A DNA stretch of 64,000 nt from Actinostola sp. cb2023. Lineage: Eukaryota > Cnidaria > Anthozoa > Actiniaria > Actinostolidae. The stretch is taken from contig JAUJYZ010000057.1 of NCBI GenBank assembly GCA_033675265.1, positions 75,001 to 139,000 on the forward strand. The letters are read 5' to 3'. The position numbers were made by a program, and so were the translations under genes. Positions 53,330 through 64,000 of this stretch are shown piece by piece (the first letter of the stretch is position 1; each line of letters opens with the position of its first letter). The notes under the pieces are model-generated. The model was not told where the DNA came from, did not search any database, and was given only the letters and a program-made list of their open reading frames with translations.

Positions 53330-55969
53330 ACAAATTTGGAATCTCTTCCAATCTCTTCCAATCTCTCAAGCAAAATACATTATAAAATAATCATGTTCAA
53401 AAAAGATGGCCTCCAACCTCCCCTATAGCCATCAATTTCCTCTCATTTAAAGTTGTACATCTCAGATATGTACACTCGCAGAATGAACAAGTCACCTGCA
53501 TCGTAAAATTAGTCTCCGAAGGGTAGAGACAGTGAATGTGGCTTCCTTGAGGATTGCCACTGAACATAGAAAATGACAAAAGATATACAAATGCAGAAAA
53601 GTAAGTTTGTGATCAATTGATCTGTCCATTGCCTTCGCCAGTTGTCACCAGTTTCCAGTTGTCACCTGTAGGTATATAAGATTCAAAATTGCATCTAACA
53701 AGCAAAATGCATTATAGAATAGTGCATGTTCAAAAAAAAGATGGCCTCCAACCTCCCCTATAGCCATCCCTTTCCACTCATTTAAAGTTGTACATCTCAG
53801 ATATGTACACTCGCAGAATGAACAAGTCACCTGCATCATAAAAGTAGTCTCCAAAGGGAGGAGACAGCCACATTGGGGCTTCGTTGATGGTTGCCACTGA
53901 TCATATATAGCAAATGATATGTGATACATTGATTGGTCCATTGCCTTCACCAGTTGTCAGATCACCAGTTTCCAGTTGTCACCTGTAGGGTATATAAGAT
54001 TCAAAATTACATCAAACAAGCAAAATGCATTATAGAATAATGCATGTTCAAAAATAAGAATGAACAAGTCATCTGCATTGTAAAAGTAGTCTCCAAAGGG
54101 TGGAGGACATGCAGCCACATTGGGGCTTCGTTGATGTTTGCCACTGATCATATATAGCAAATGATATGTGATACATTGATTGGTCCATTGCCTTCACCAG
54201 TTGTCAGATCACCAGTTTCCAGTTGTCACCTGTAGGTATATAAGATTCAAAATTGCATCTAACCAGCAAAATGCATTACAGAATAATGCATGTTCAAAAA
54301 AGATGGCCTCCAACCTCCCCTATAGCCATCCCTTTCAACTCATTTAAAGTTGTACATCTCAGATATGTACACTCGCAGAATGAACAAGTCACCTGCATCG
54401 TAAAAGTAGTCTCCGAAGGGTGGAGACAGTGAATGTGGCTTCCTTGAGGATTGCCACTGAACATAGAAAATGACAAAAGATATTATACAAATGCAGAAAA
54501 AGTAAGTATGTGATCTATTGGTCGGTCCATTGCCTTCGCCAGTTGTTTCCAGTTGTCACCTGTAGGTATTATAAGATTCAAAATTGCATCTAACCAGCAA
54601 AATGCATTACAGAATAATGCATGTTCAAAAAAGATGGCCTCCAACCTCCCCTATAACCATCCCTTTCAACTCATTTAAAGTTGTACATCTCAGATATGTA
54701 CACTCGCAGAATGAACAAGTCACCTGCATTGTAAAAGTAGTCTCCAAAGGGTGGAGACAGCCACATTGGGGCTTCGTTGATGGTTGCCACTGAACATATA
54801 TCACCAGTTGTCAGATCACCAGTTTCCAGCTGTCACCTGTAGGGTATATAACATTCAAAATTGCATCTAACAAGCATAATGCATGTTTAAAAAAAATGGC
54901 CTCCAACCTCCCCTATAGCCATCCCTTTCCACTCATTTAAAGTTGTACATCTCAGATATGTACACTCACAAAATGAACAAGTCGCCTGCATCGTAAAAGT
55001 AGTCTCCGAAGGGTGGAGACAGTGAATGTGGCTTCCTTGAGGATTGCCACTGAACATAGAAAATGACAAAAGATATACAAATGCAGAAAAGTAAGTATGT
55101 GAACTATTGATCGGTCCATTGCTGCCTTCACCAGTTGTCACCAGTTTCCAGTTGTCACCTGTAGTGTATATAAGATTCAAAATTGCATCTAAGCAAAATG
55201 CATTACTGAAATAAAGAATAATGCATGTTCAAAAAAAGATGGCCTCCAACCTCCCTTATAGCCATCTCTTTCCTCTCATTTAAAGTTGTACATCTCAGAT
55301 ATGTACACTCGCAGAATGTACAAGTCATCTGCATCGTAAACAGTAGTCTCTGAAGGGTGGAGACGGCCACATTGGGGTTTCCTTGATGGTTGCCACTGAA
55401 CATAGATAGCAAATGATATATGTGATACATCGATTGGTCCATTGCCTTCGCCAGTTGTCACCAGTTTCCAGTTGTCACCTGTAGTGTATATAAGATTCAA
55501 AATTTCATCTAACAAGCAAAATGCATTATAGAATAATGCATGTTCAAAAAAAAGATGGCCTCCAACCTCCCCTATAGCCATCCCTTTCCAGTCATTTAAA
55601 GTTGTACATCTCAGATATGTACACTCGCAGAATGAACAAGTCACCTGCATCGTAAAAGTAGTCTCCAAAGGGTGGAGACAGCCACATTGGGGCTTCGTTG
55701 ATGGTTGGCACTGAACATATATAGCAAATGATATGTGATTCATTGATTGGTCCAATGCCTTCACCAGTTGTCAGATCACCAGTTTCCAGTTGTTACCTGT
55801 AGGTATATAAGATTCAAATTTGCATCTAAGCAAAATGCATTATAGAATAATGTATGTTCAAAAAAAGATGGCCTCCAACCTCCCCTAAAGCCATCCCTTT
55901 CCACTCAGTGAAGTTGTACATCTCAGATATGTACACTCGCAGAATGAACAAGTCACCTGCATCGTAAAA
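53330..55969. repeat. Tandem array of ~300-bp units (about nine) with an exon-like minus-strand frame
   Basis: Units carry GATGGCCTCCAACCTCCC (at 53405, 53741, 54302, 54634, about 54895, 55238, 55553, 55867), AGTTGTACATCTCAGATATG, and CAGTTGTCACCAGTTTCCAG; one further unit near 54050 has lost the first part. On the minus strand many units hold an acceptor-like AG, then PPFGDYFYDAGDLFI, LRVYISEMYNFK and a stop. Two unit classes differ by 2 nt before this block. The array ends abruptly at the repeat copy starting at 55970. Confidence 0.85.
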
Positions 55970-57536
55970 GTGCGAAGAATGCGATGTATTTAATCCTATC
56001 GAGTTTCAAGATTTCTCATCATAGATCTTCAAGCTATTAAGTTCAGGATTGTAGTTGATCATTCCACGATGAAGCTAAGGCGCGTTTGCTTTTGTTATAA
56101 ATGAAACGACATCTTTCAGAGTGGGCCCACACGAATAGCCGTATGCTTTTGTCTGTGAAATAAGCCTGTTTAAAGCCCGTGTTTTATCGGCTGTTCTATA
56201 ACGCCTTTCCACGAACTCGAACTCATATCCAAAAATGAATTGAGACAAAGGCGATCGAGCAAGGTCAATGTTCGAAAATCCGTGTTCTTTTCAGTAAGAT
56301 GACAGTTGTAAAGGGATCCTTATCTGAGTCATACATCTATTACCGGCGACCTAATTTTAGAACCGTTGATTTAAAACCGAATTTCCACGCTCAAAACAGG
56401 TCAGTGAACGGCAAAAATACAATCGAAATCAAAACGTCCTTAGATTTTAGGGATCTATTATAGAAGAAGACGCTCAATGACGAGGGAGACTTGTGTCTGA
56501 CTCATAGATAAAGATCTCCGCGGACTCTTGTTATAATTAAACTCACGACCAACGCCGTACAACGGTCATGTATAACTCCATCTATTGACAGAAAGCTATA
56601 TGTACAGAAGTCATGCAAACAGTCGAGCCAGTCGAGTTATTTCAGTAGCTCATGATGGATGTTTATTTTATTCCACGTTTGAAAAATTCAGAAGGAAAAG
56701 GAATCGTAAAAATCGTTCTTCAAAATTAAAACTACATCAAAGCATTTAAGGCAAGCAAGGTCAATGTTCGTAAATCGTATAGCCCTTCATCTGGCAGACA
56801 TATAATCTCCCTCGTCACGCAACTGTCAGTCATTGTCAGGTCTCTCCTCACGCAACTGACATTGTCCTTTTCATTTTATATAGAACTGCCGCGTAGGCTA
56901 TTTAAAACAGAATTTCCACGCTCAAAACAGGTCAGTGAACGGCAAAAATACAATCGAAATCAAAACGTCCTTAGATTTTAGGGATCTATTGCAGAAGAAG
57001 ACGCTCAGTGACAAGGGAGACTATTTCGGTCGGTGACTCATAGATAAAGATCTCCGACTCTTGAAAGTACGCTGTCATACGTATTTAAACGTATTTGAGG
57101 TCACTTGAGGTCACATCTTAATCTAACAGAAGCAGCTTTTGATTTTTAATCGATAATTCCTTTCTGATTTCGAGATAAATCGAACAAGATTTTTTTATGT
57201 ATAGGCAGAGACAGCAGATTGGTCGAGCTTTGTCACATCATACTGAATCAACTGGATGTTTAAAAATACGAAGTTCTAACTCATGATGGATGTTTATTTT
57301 ATTCCACGTTTGAAAAATTCAGAAGGAAAAGGAATCGTAAAAATCGTACTTCAAAACTACATCAAAGCATTTAAGGCAAGTAAGGTCAATGTTCGTAAAT
57401 CGAGATCGTATAGCCCTTCATCTGGCAGACATATAGTCTCCCTCGTCACGCAACTGTCAGTCATTGTCAGGTCTCTCCTCACGCAACTGACATTGTCCTT
57501 TTCATAAGCCCGAGTGTACGCTCATTCAGCGTCTTG
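55970..57536. mobile_element. CAAGACGCTC...GCCCGAG element, copy 2 (reverse orientation, internal duplication)
   Basis: The right end CGCTCATTCAGCGTCTTG is the complement of the start of copies 1 and 3. The segment CGTTTGAAAAATTCAGAAGG...TCATTTTATA around 56650-56880 is repeated at 57290-57510. The 74-codon frame 57283-57507 is identical in sequence to one in copy 3, showing that the two copies are young. Confidence 0.8.
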
Positions 57537-57664
57537 TTTTAGGAAAGAATGATGCAAGAAAACATTCGATTTTCTTGCATGTATTTCGCATTTTTCAATC
57601 ATTCCCTGACAATGACCATCCAAGAAAGTTGATATCTATATAAAAGAAAGTTTAAAAAACTTAC

Positions 57665-57864
57665 CAAGATTGCAAGAAGTAGCGGAAGGCTTTTTGTCCA
57701 AACATCCAACAGTCAACACCTGAAGAATGGATTGGATGGCATTCCAACTCTTGCTATGCCTGATTTTAATGACTGGCATCGATGTCTCATTGACGATTAC
57801 TGCAGAATTGCCTCATAAAGAGACAACCTATTCAAAACAATTCTCCTCAATCTGTGACAGTTAA
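57665..57864 (+). other. Ambiguous coding-like patch: small signal-peptide-like ORF (57727-57864) and a minus-strand exon-like stretch
   Basis: The plus strand has a 45-codon ORF with a good start context (agaATGG): MDWMAFQLLLCLILMTGIDV, then SLTITAELPHKETTYSKQFS and SICDS. The first 22 residues look like a signal peptide. On the minus strand, 57799-57665 is open for 45 codons (phase 1-1) between a CTGCAG acceptor and a GTAAGT donor, reading SWNAIQSILQVLTVGCLDKK. The two readings exclude each other as dominant genes; neither family is recognised. Confidence 0.22.
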
Positions 57865-57869
57865 GCTAC

Positions 57870-59126
57870 TATATTGGAATTGAAGCCCATATTTGAACAT
57901 ATCAACTCAAGTTCTACAATATCCTTTGATTAGAAGAGAGTTTTCGTAAGAGAACAGTGATTGAAACAACTTTTTTGTGGGATCGAACATTTTCTTGTCA
58001 CGAACGTTTCTCTTCGACCGCCATTTTGAACAATGAGCCCGCGCTAAATTAAGCGGTATCCTTTACTGCGCACGCTCAAAGCGAAAAAATATTAACCAAT
58101 CAGTGGTTTTTAAGCCGTGTCCTTCTAAGTGGCCTTCTTCGATGCTAAAACAACATGTATACATTTTGTCTGCGCATGCGTTAAAATTCAGATTTGAAAG
58201 TGATTTGCCGCCATTTTCTTTGCAAATTGCACTGCGGTGGGAGATTTAGTGATCGATCTTCGTCTCTAGAATGATGTTCAAGAAAGTATTTGAAAGGAAA
58301 TCAATAGTCTGCCTACTTTTGTTTTGCTGTAGATGATTTTTTTTTTTTCCGTATAAGGGTCGTAGATGATAAGTATCAAGGAACAAAATCCGCCGAAACA
58401 AGGAATTATCCTAAAACCAGCTACATTGTCCTTTGGGTTTATTCTCATCGAAGATGGTTTCAAGAGATACTTCACAGTGAAAGTTAGTACTGACACATTG
58501 AAGGTCACATTCTGTGAATTTGAGTTCTGTACATTCAGTATTCTCAAAGTATTTTGCTCGGTTCAGTTGGATATTTATCATTTTTGCACGTATTTTCCTA
58601 ACATTCCTACCTAAAGTACAATACTTATTAACTAGCCCCCCAGCCGAAAATAGCACAAATTGACTTCTTCTAAGCTTATTCTTTGCATTCGAGAACTTAT
58701 TTTAAGCAGAAAAATTGTCCCTCAATGTGAGATCGTATTATTTAGGTACTATGGTATCAGTACACTCTATTTGTTATGATTATGACTAATTTTCATCGCT
58801 GGTGTATACCATATTACAAACACTTTATGTGTTGTAGTTTATTGTAATGGATAGCTTAATTCTTTATTTTTTTGGACTTCTTAGAATCAGCTGTAAACCG
58901 TTTGATATAAGTTTGATTCACATTGAGTTTGTATTCAGCATTGTGTTTGCGAATCGTTTATCTGAATTGGTGACGTGTCAAACTAAATTATAAGAAAAAC
59001 TCTCTTAGTAGCTCACCCCCCAGCAATTTTCTTCCGTGATTTATTGCTTCACTCATGCTAGTTTCGTAAGGTCTTGTTTGTTGGAGTTGAAAAATTGTCC
59101 CTCTTGCTTTGCGGTGGATTTGAAGT
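57870..59126. other. No gene recognised; left partner of a spaced inverted repeat
   Basis: 58146-58200 and about 58215-58400 are complementary to 62715-62776 and 61905-62060. 58278-58656 is open in several frames on both strands, including a cysteine-rich minus-strand frame (ENTECTELKFTECDLQC); without splice support it is not called. Confidence 0.4.
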
Positions 59127-59133
59127 ATCCAAG

Positions 59134-61852
59134 CACAGGTAGCCCAAACGTAGAATCAGTGGACCGTGACGTCATTGAATATTCGTTTGACCGTTGGATT
59201 TTCGAATGGTCTCAGGAATCCGAATGAGCTCTTAGAAAGACTTCATTGGATATGGGATTCTGAAATATGTCTTCATAGCAGTAGTCTGATAATTAAAGAA
59301 CACTTTGGTGTAGAAATCTGAGCAAGAAATTGTGTTTTTGAGTGGTTTTGAGCGATTCGAAAATTCACCCGTTTCTAGCGTACATATAATTAGGAAAGGT
59401 TTGCAACTCCGGCCACCAAATATTTACAAACACTGTCGCTAAAAAATATATCTCAAAAACTACGCAAGCAACAGATACCGCCTTCCCACCACACATTAAC
59501 AAGTAAATGATCGTTTCAATGAGCGTTTGTTCAAATTTTTAGGTCCACCATATGCCGAGAAATAAGTTTTTGAAGTTGGGGAAGTCGACGAAAAGTTCGC
59601 CGTGGCCATCCGCAGTCATCAGCTGTGCACCTAAAACTTACTGAGGGAGGGAGGGACCGATAGATTGTTTTACAAAGATGTCCTCAAACAGATAAATGTT
59701 ATATAATTTGAATTTACTACGGTGTATGTTTTAATCAGTATTACCCTGGCTGCCGCTAGCAGAGTTATATTTCATCGTTCTGATTTTCGATGAGTCTTTT
59801 GCTTTTAGCATCTATCGGTCCCTCCCTCTCTCAGTAAGATCTTTGTAAAACAATCTATCGGTCCCTCCCTCCCTCAGTAAGTTTTAGGTGCACAGCTGAT
59901 GACTGCGGATGGCCACGGCGAACTTTTCGTCGACTTCCCCAACTTCAAAAACTTATTTCTCGGCATATGGTGGACCTAAAAATTTGAACAAACGCTCATT
60001 GAAACGATCATTTACTTGTTAATGTGTGGTGGGAAGGCGGTATCTGTTGCTTGAGTAGTTTTTGAGATATATTTTTTTTAGCGACAGTGTTTGTAAAAAT
60101 TTGGTGGCCGGAGTTGCAGACCTTTCCTAACAAGACGCTCAATGAGCGTACACTCGGGCTTATGAAAAGGACAATGTCAGTTGCGTGAGGAGAGACCTGA
60201 CAATGACTGACAGTTGCGTGACGAGGGAGACTATATGTCTGCCAGATGAAGGGCTATACGATCTCGATTTACGAACATTGACCTTACTTGCCTTAAATGC
60301 TTTGATGTAGTTTTGAAGTACGATTTTTACGATTCCTTTTCCTTCTGAATTTTTCAAACGTGGAATAAAATAAACATCCATCATGAGTTACTGAAAATAA
60401 CTCGACTGGCTCGACTGTTTGCATGACTTCTGTACATATAGCTTTCTGTCAATAGATGGAGTTATACATGACCGTTGTACGGCGTTGGTCGGTGAGTTTA
60501 ATTATAACAATGTCAGTTGCGTGAGGAGAGACCTGACAATGACTGACAGTTGCGTGACGAGGGAGACTATGTATAGCATCTGCTGAGTAATCTTGAAACT
60601 CGAATGATTTTCAGACGGCTCATGTGTCTTTGCCTATAAATTTCGGAATTCATGCCTTCAATGTGTCCGAAAATCAGTCCGAAACCCTTCACAATGACGA
60701 ACAGCGTGTGTGACATATGTGAGAGGAGCGTTTCTTTCCTGCAAGTTGGATACATAAAAGTGTTACGTTCGAAGTTATGCCCAAATTTCGTACATTGACC
60801 TTGCTTAGTCCGTGGCGTTGATGACGGCCTATTTGCTTTGATGAAGTTTTGAAGTACGATTTTTACGATTCCTTTTCCTTCCGAATGTTTCAAACATGGA
60901 ATAAAATAAACTTCAATCATTATATTTCTCAGAAATGTGTTTCATTTTATTGTTGGATACCTTTTAAACGGGTTTTTGAAACCACGGCGTGACGGCAGTC
61001 ATGCAGCAAGCACTGATCCCAAATTTCGTACATTGATCTTGCTCATGTTAAAACAATGATTGCATGATCGTGTTTAAAAGGAAGTGATCGATGGCTCGAC
61101 TAGTCGTCGAATACGATGACTTAGCAATATCTCAGTATCTGACATAGCGAGTTCTTGACAATATCATTTCTCTAACGTCATGACAATCAGTGACAGTTGA
61201 GTGACGAGGGAGACCATGTGAAGGGTGAGTATGTACATGATACGTAGTGAGGTTGCATAGGTCAGATGGTTCTGATAACGGGCGCACGTTTGTTTGGGTT
61301 AAATATATTTCAAGCGAGCTTCTAGTCCTTCTACCACTTCTAGTCATTGAACGATGAACTAGAATCCTGACCTTTTAATAGCTTGAAGATCTACAGCTGC
61401 TTTCAAAGCTAAGATTCAAATCTACGTGAGTTCTGTGTGTCGTTCGTTTTTTTCTTATCTGCTGATTAATCTTGAAACTCGATACGATTAAATACGTCGC
61501 ATACTTTCTACATTCTTTGACCGGACTACGTCCACGACCGACGTCTACTACCGAAAAACGCATTTTCTAACTCGGGCGGCCTGCGGCCCTGGGCCCGAGT
61601 AATTATATGTACGCTAGAAACGGGTGAATTTTCGAATCGCTCAAAACCACTCAAAAACACAATTTCTTGCTCAGATTTCTATACCAAAGTGTTCTTTAAT
61701 TATCAGACTACTGCTATGAAGACATGTTTCAGAATCCCATATCCATTGAAGTCTTTCTAAGAGCTCATTCCTGAGACCATTCGAAAATCCAACGGTCAAA
61801 CGAATATTCAATGACGTCACGGTCCACTGATTCTACGTTTGGGCTACCTGTG
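59134..61852. mobile_element. Large CACAGG-family fold-back element, 7-bp duplication ATCCAAG, interrupted
   Basis: Ends CACAGGTAGCCCAAACGTAG and CTACGTTTGGGCTACCTGTG, flanked by ATCCAAG at 59127-59133 and 61853-61859. The arms are about 530 nt each: 59134-59672 pairs with 59863-60130 plus 61600-61852. The arms are continuous once the insert at 60131-61599 is removed. The loop contains repeated GGTCCCTCCCTC sequence. Confidence 0.9.
60131..61599. mobile_element. CAAGACGCTC...GCCCGAG element, copy 3, with TAA duplication
   Basis: It begins CAAGACGCTCAATGAGCGTA and ends TGGGCCCGAG. TAA flanks both sides (60128-60130, 61600-61602), and the undisturbed site in the opposite arm (CCTAATTATATG) confirms the boundaries. 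A 3-bp TAA duplication fits the PIF/Harbinger habit (inference). 1469 bp, no transposase seen. Confidence 0.88.
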
Positions 61853-61859
61853 ATCCAAG

Positions 61860-62843
61860 TATCACTCATTCACCCGACTTCTCCGTAGGAATGTTGCCGT
61901 GTTTTGACGGATTTTGTTCCTTTATACGGAAAAAATATCCACAGCACCACAAAAGTAGGCGGACTATTGATTTCCTTTCAATGATTTTCTTAAACTTCAT
62001 TCTAGAGACGAAGATCGCTCACTAAAGGCGTCCACAGCAGTGCACTTGGCAAAACAATAGCGATACTTCATGTTTACAAACATTAACATTGTGATGTAAA
62101 TGTACCAACCATTTCCACAAAAGCTTTTCACACGTTTTGTTTCAACAGCCAATCGATCTCTGGTTGGCACATCGTTGGCATACTGAAAATAGTGACGTGT
62201 GAAGTGTCACTTCAAATACTCAATATTCGTGAAATTCGCGAACTTCAAGGCCGATTTTCTCCTTTAAAACGAAGAGGCCCTTTGGGGCCCCTTCACTTTT
62301 TCTTCAAGTTTATTATCTATAGAATGTATCTGTGCTAAAAAAATGAAGGATTCTTACTTTGATCGCTGTATGATTCACTTCGTGCGTTACTACTTATATT
62401 CAATGTTTGACGAACGAAAAATGAAAAGACACAAGACTAACTGGACACATTTTAGGTACTAAAATACCTTACCTGCTCTTGAGAATCCATCCAGGCGTAG
62501 TTCACATATCCACCTTCACATTGTATATAAAAGTTTTGTGTAGATATTCAAAATAATTTTCTAATAGACGAAATAAATCACACACTTGGAAAATAAAGTT
62601 CACAAAAATCTTCAAAACACGGCTAGGCAATCGAGCGTTCTTATTGGATGTTCCGGACCACGTGGTCCGTGTCCAGCACCGCCTGGACAAAAGCTGAAGT
62701 ATCGATTATGCAAATAGGTACTTTGAAATCTGAATCCTAACGCATGCGCAGACAAAATGTATACATGTTTGCTAAAACTACAAATCGCTTCCTTCGAACA
62801 AGAGGCTACATTTGATATAATTGCTGCTTTTCATCGACTAAAT
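61860..62843. other. Upstream of the LicD-like gene; inverted-repeat partners
   Basis: 61905-62060 and 62715-62776 are the reverse complements of 58215-58400 and 58146-58200. The second of these overlaps the first ATG (62757) of the long frame, which makes the later ATG (62844 or 62856) the better start. A minus-strand ATGGATTCTCAAGAGCAG|gtaagg (62491-62474) could be a divergent first exon, unsupported otherwise. Confidence 0.45.
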
Positions 62844-64000
62844 ATGTGCTTTGGCATGTTGAATCGGCGAAAAATTATCTTTATTATTATAGCGTTTCTT
62901 TTGTTTAGTGTTCTTGTGTATATGCGCCTAGAAGTGACTACAAGACTATCTAGCTTTGCACAAACACTGCAGAAGCCGATGCGATACATGTGGAGACGAA
63001 ATACCAGCAAAGGTGAAGAAAATAATGTTACATCTACACTACCGTGGAACGAAACAACACTTCTGTCACGATTTGTAATTGTGGATTCAGTTTCTAGTAT
63101 TCCTACCAATTCCAATGCTAAATATGTGCTTGTCATCCCTCGTCGATTAAAGAAGATAAATGGCACAGCGATTTTAGCGCGGAATGACCAACAGGCAGCA
63201 ACAATAGCTGGTCGCATGATGGACTCTATGAACAACTTGGACGGTTTAGCGTGTTCACCGCGTAAATTCAAGAATCAAACACTGAACGTAGAAGAATGGG
63301 AAGGTTTATTTAATACAACTTGGTGTAATTTTGCGAGGAGAGAGTGGAGCATTCAGATTAGAAACAGCGGCCGCAGGATAGAGAAATTCAAATTCGACGA
63401 GAAATGTCACGTTTCAAATGTGCAACCTCGTCAATGGACCTTTCGTTTTGAGAAAAGAGAAATTTATGCAGCTGAATGGCTTGCGGCCAGACTTTGGACG
63501 TCTTTCCTTATTGGATTTTTTTCTGCGTTCAAATGGTACTTTAAAGATAGCGAAATTTGGCAATTGTTTTTATAGTGATGAATTGTTCAACATAGACAGA
63601 GGATCACGTAAGGCGGATGAATTCCCTGAGTACTCCCATTTTGGTGCCAGACATGGTGTGCTTCGTATCATAATGGAGGACAGAATAGAATGGACGAAAT
63701 GCGTTGCTACGAATAAACACTGTAAGGAAGAGCCTTACATCGCTCCAACTACACTACCTCAAATTGGCCAGCCTATTTGCTGTAGTGTAGTGTTAGGGGA
63801 AATGCTCAAGGATCTTGTGACTGTCTTCACCAAGCTTGGAATCGATTATAGAGTTGTTTATGGTACACTTTTGGGTGGGGAGCGAAGTGGTGCGATTATT
63901 CCATATACCTATGACATTGATATGACAATTGAAGAGAAATTTAGCCGTGACGTGAGTAATTTCGATGGGCTGCAAAAGTATTTGAAGGACAAATATTACA
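62844..64000 (+). CDS. LicD/fukutin-family protein, partial at window end, one apparent frameshift
   Basis: A predicted type II membrane protein: MCFGMLNRRK, then a signal-anchor IIFIIIAFLLFSVLVYMRL, a Ser/Thr/Asn-rich stem with NxS/T sites, and a long lumenal domain. From 63516-63522 (a run of seven T) the frame ends shortly at TAG 63573. The +1 frame is open from the same run to the window end and reads LRSNGTLKIAKFGNCFYSDE, later YRVVYGTLLGGERSGAIIPY and TYDIDMTIEE. YGTLLG and the DxD-type DID are the nucleotidyltransferase signature of LicD, fukutin and FKRP proteins, which transfer phospho-sugar alcohols or phosphocholine. One T too many would explain everything, whether by assembly error, polymorphism or a young pseudogene. 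No intron is seen. The gene continues past the window. Confidence 0.82.

Noticed and set aside
58278..58656. Open frames on both strands, one cysteine-rich
   Set aside because: Three overlapping frames are open at once and no splice partner or domain is visible.
57283..60384. Identical 74-codon frames ([17 protein letters not shown]) on opposite strands
   Set aside because: They lie in two copies of one non-autonomous element; the third copy does not keep the frame and no domain is recognised.
62474..62491. ATGGATTCTCAAGAGCAG followed by gtaagg on the minus strand as a first exon
   Set aside because: A good donor but only six codons and no downstream exon in a compatible phase.

Overview
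This is a window of animal nuclear DNA: AT-rich, with long introns and many repeats. It carries the last 17 coding exons of a full-architecture chordin gene (+ strand, 1713-17121) and a complete six-exon RER1 gene (- strand, 37934-30268). It also holds an apparently intronless histamine-N-methyltransferase-like gene with two reading-frame breaks (- strand, 22135-21233) and the 5' part of a LicD/fukutin-type gene with one break (+ strand, 62844 to the window end). Chordin with CHRD domains is a metazoan gene also found in cnidarians. That, the dense fold-back elements and the style of the tRNA-derived SINEs suggest an invertebrate, most likely an anthozoan cnidarian. The organism is an inference; nothing here fixes the species.

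Layout. 1-17.1 kb: chordin, one VWC module, four CHRD domains and three VWC modules, every junction agreeing in phase, with introns full of fold-back elements and minisatellites. 17.1-21.2 kb: no gene, a 26-bp satellite, a degenerate ~130-bp array and a palindromic TA-flanked MITE. 21.2-22.1 kb: the methyltransferase-like gene. 22.1-30.2 kb: mostly repeats (18-bp and 43-bp arrays, G-rich tracts) plus one open Q/N/S/P-rich stretch. 30.3-37.9 kb: RER1, its introns holding nested transposons and SINEs. 38-50 kb: RER1 upstream DNA, a long GTGTACAAGG-type minisatellite with a 1.6-kb element inside it, then a nested insertion at 46.2-50.1 kb. 50-62 kb: dispersed repeats, a ~300-bp tandem array with an exon-like unit, and large inverted structures made of three repeat families. 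62.8 kb on: the LicD gene.

The genes do not form a functional unit. Chordin is a secreted BMP antagonist, RER1 a Golgi/ER sorting receptor, the methyltransferase a small-molecule enzyme, and the LicD protein a predicted membrane-anchored nucleotidyltransferase-like enzyme.

The most unusual material is in the mobile DNA. One family has CACAGGnAGCCCAA-like ends and leaves exact 7-bp target duplications at three sites, with a possible fourth. Several cases of element within element allow relative dating. A tandem duplication copies the 3' end of a chordin exon together with its splice donor. Fold-back elements or dispersed repeats repeatedly end just upstream of chordin splice acceptors. All assignments were made by reading the sequence; no database search was possible.
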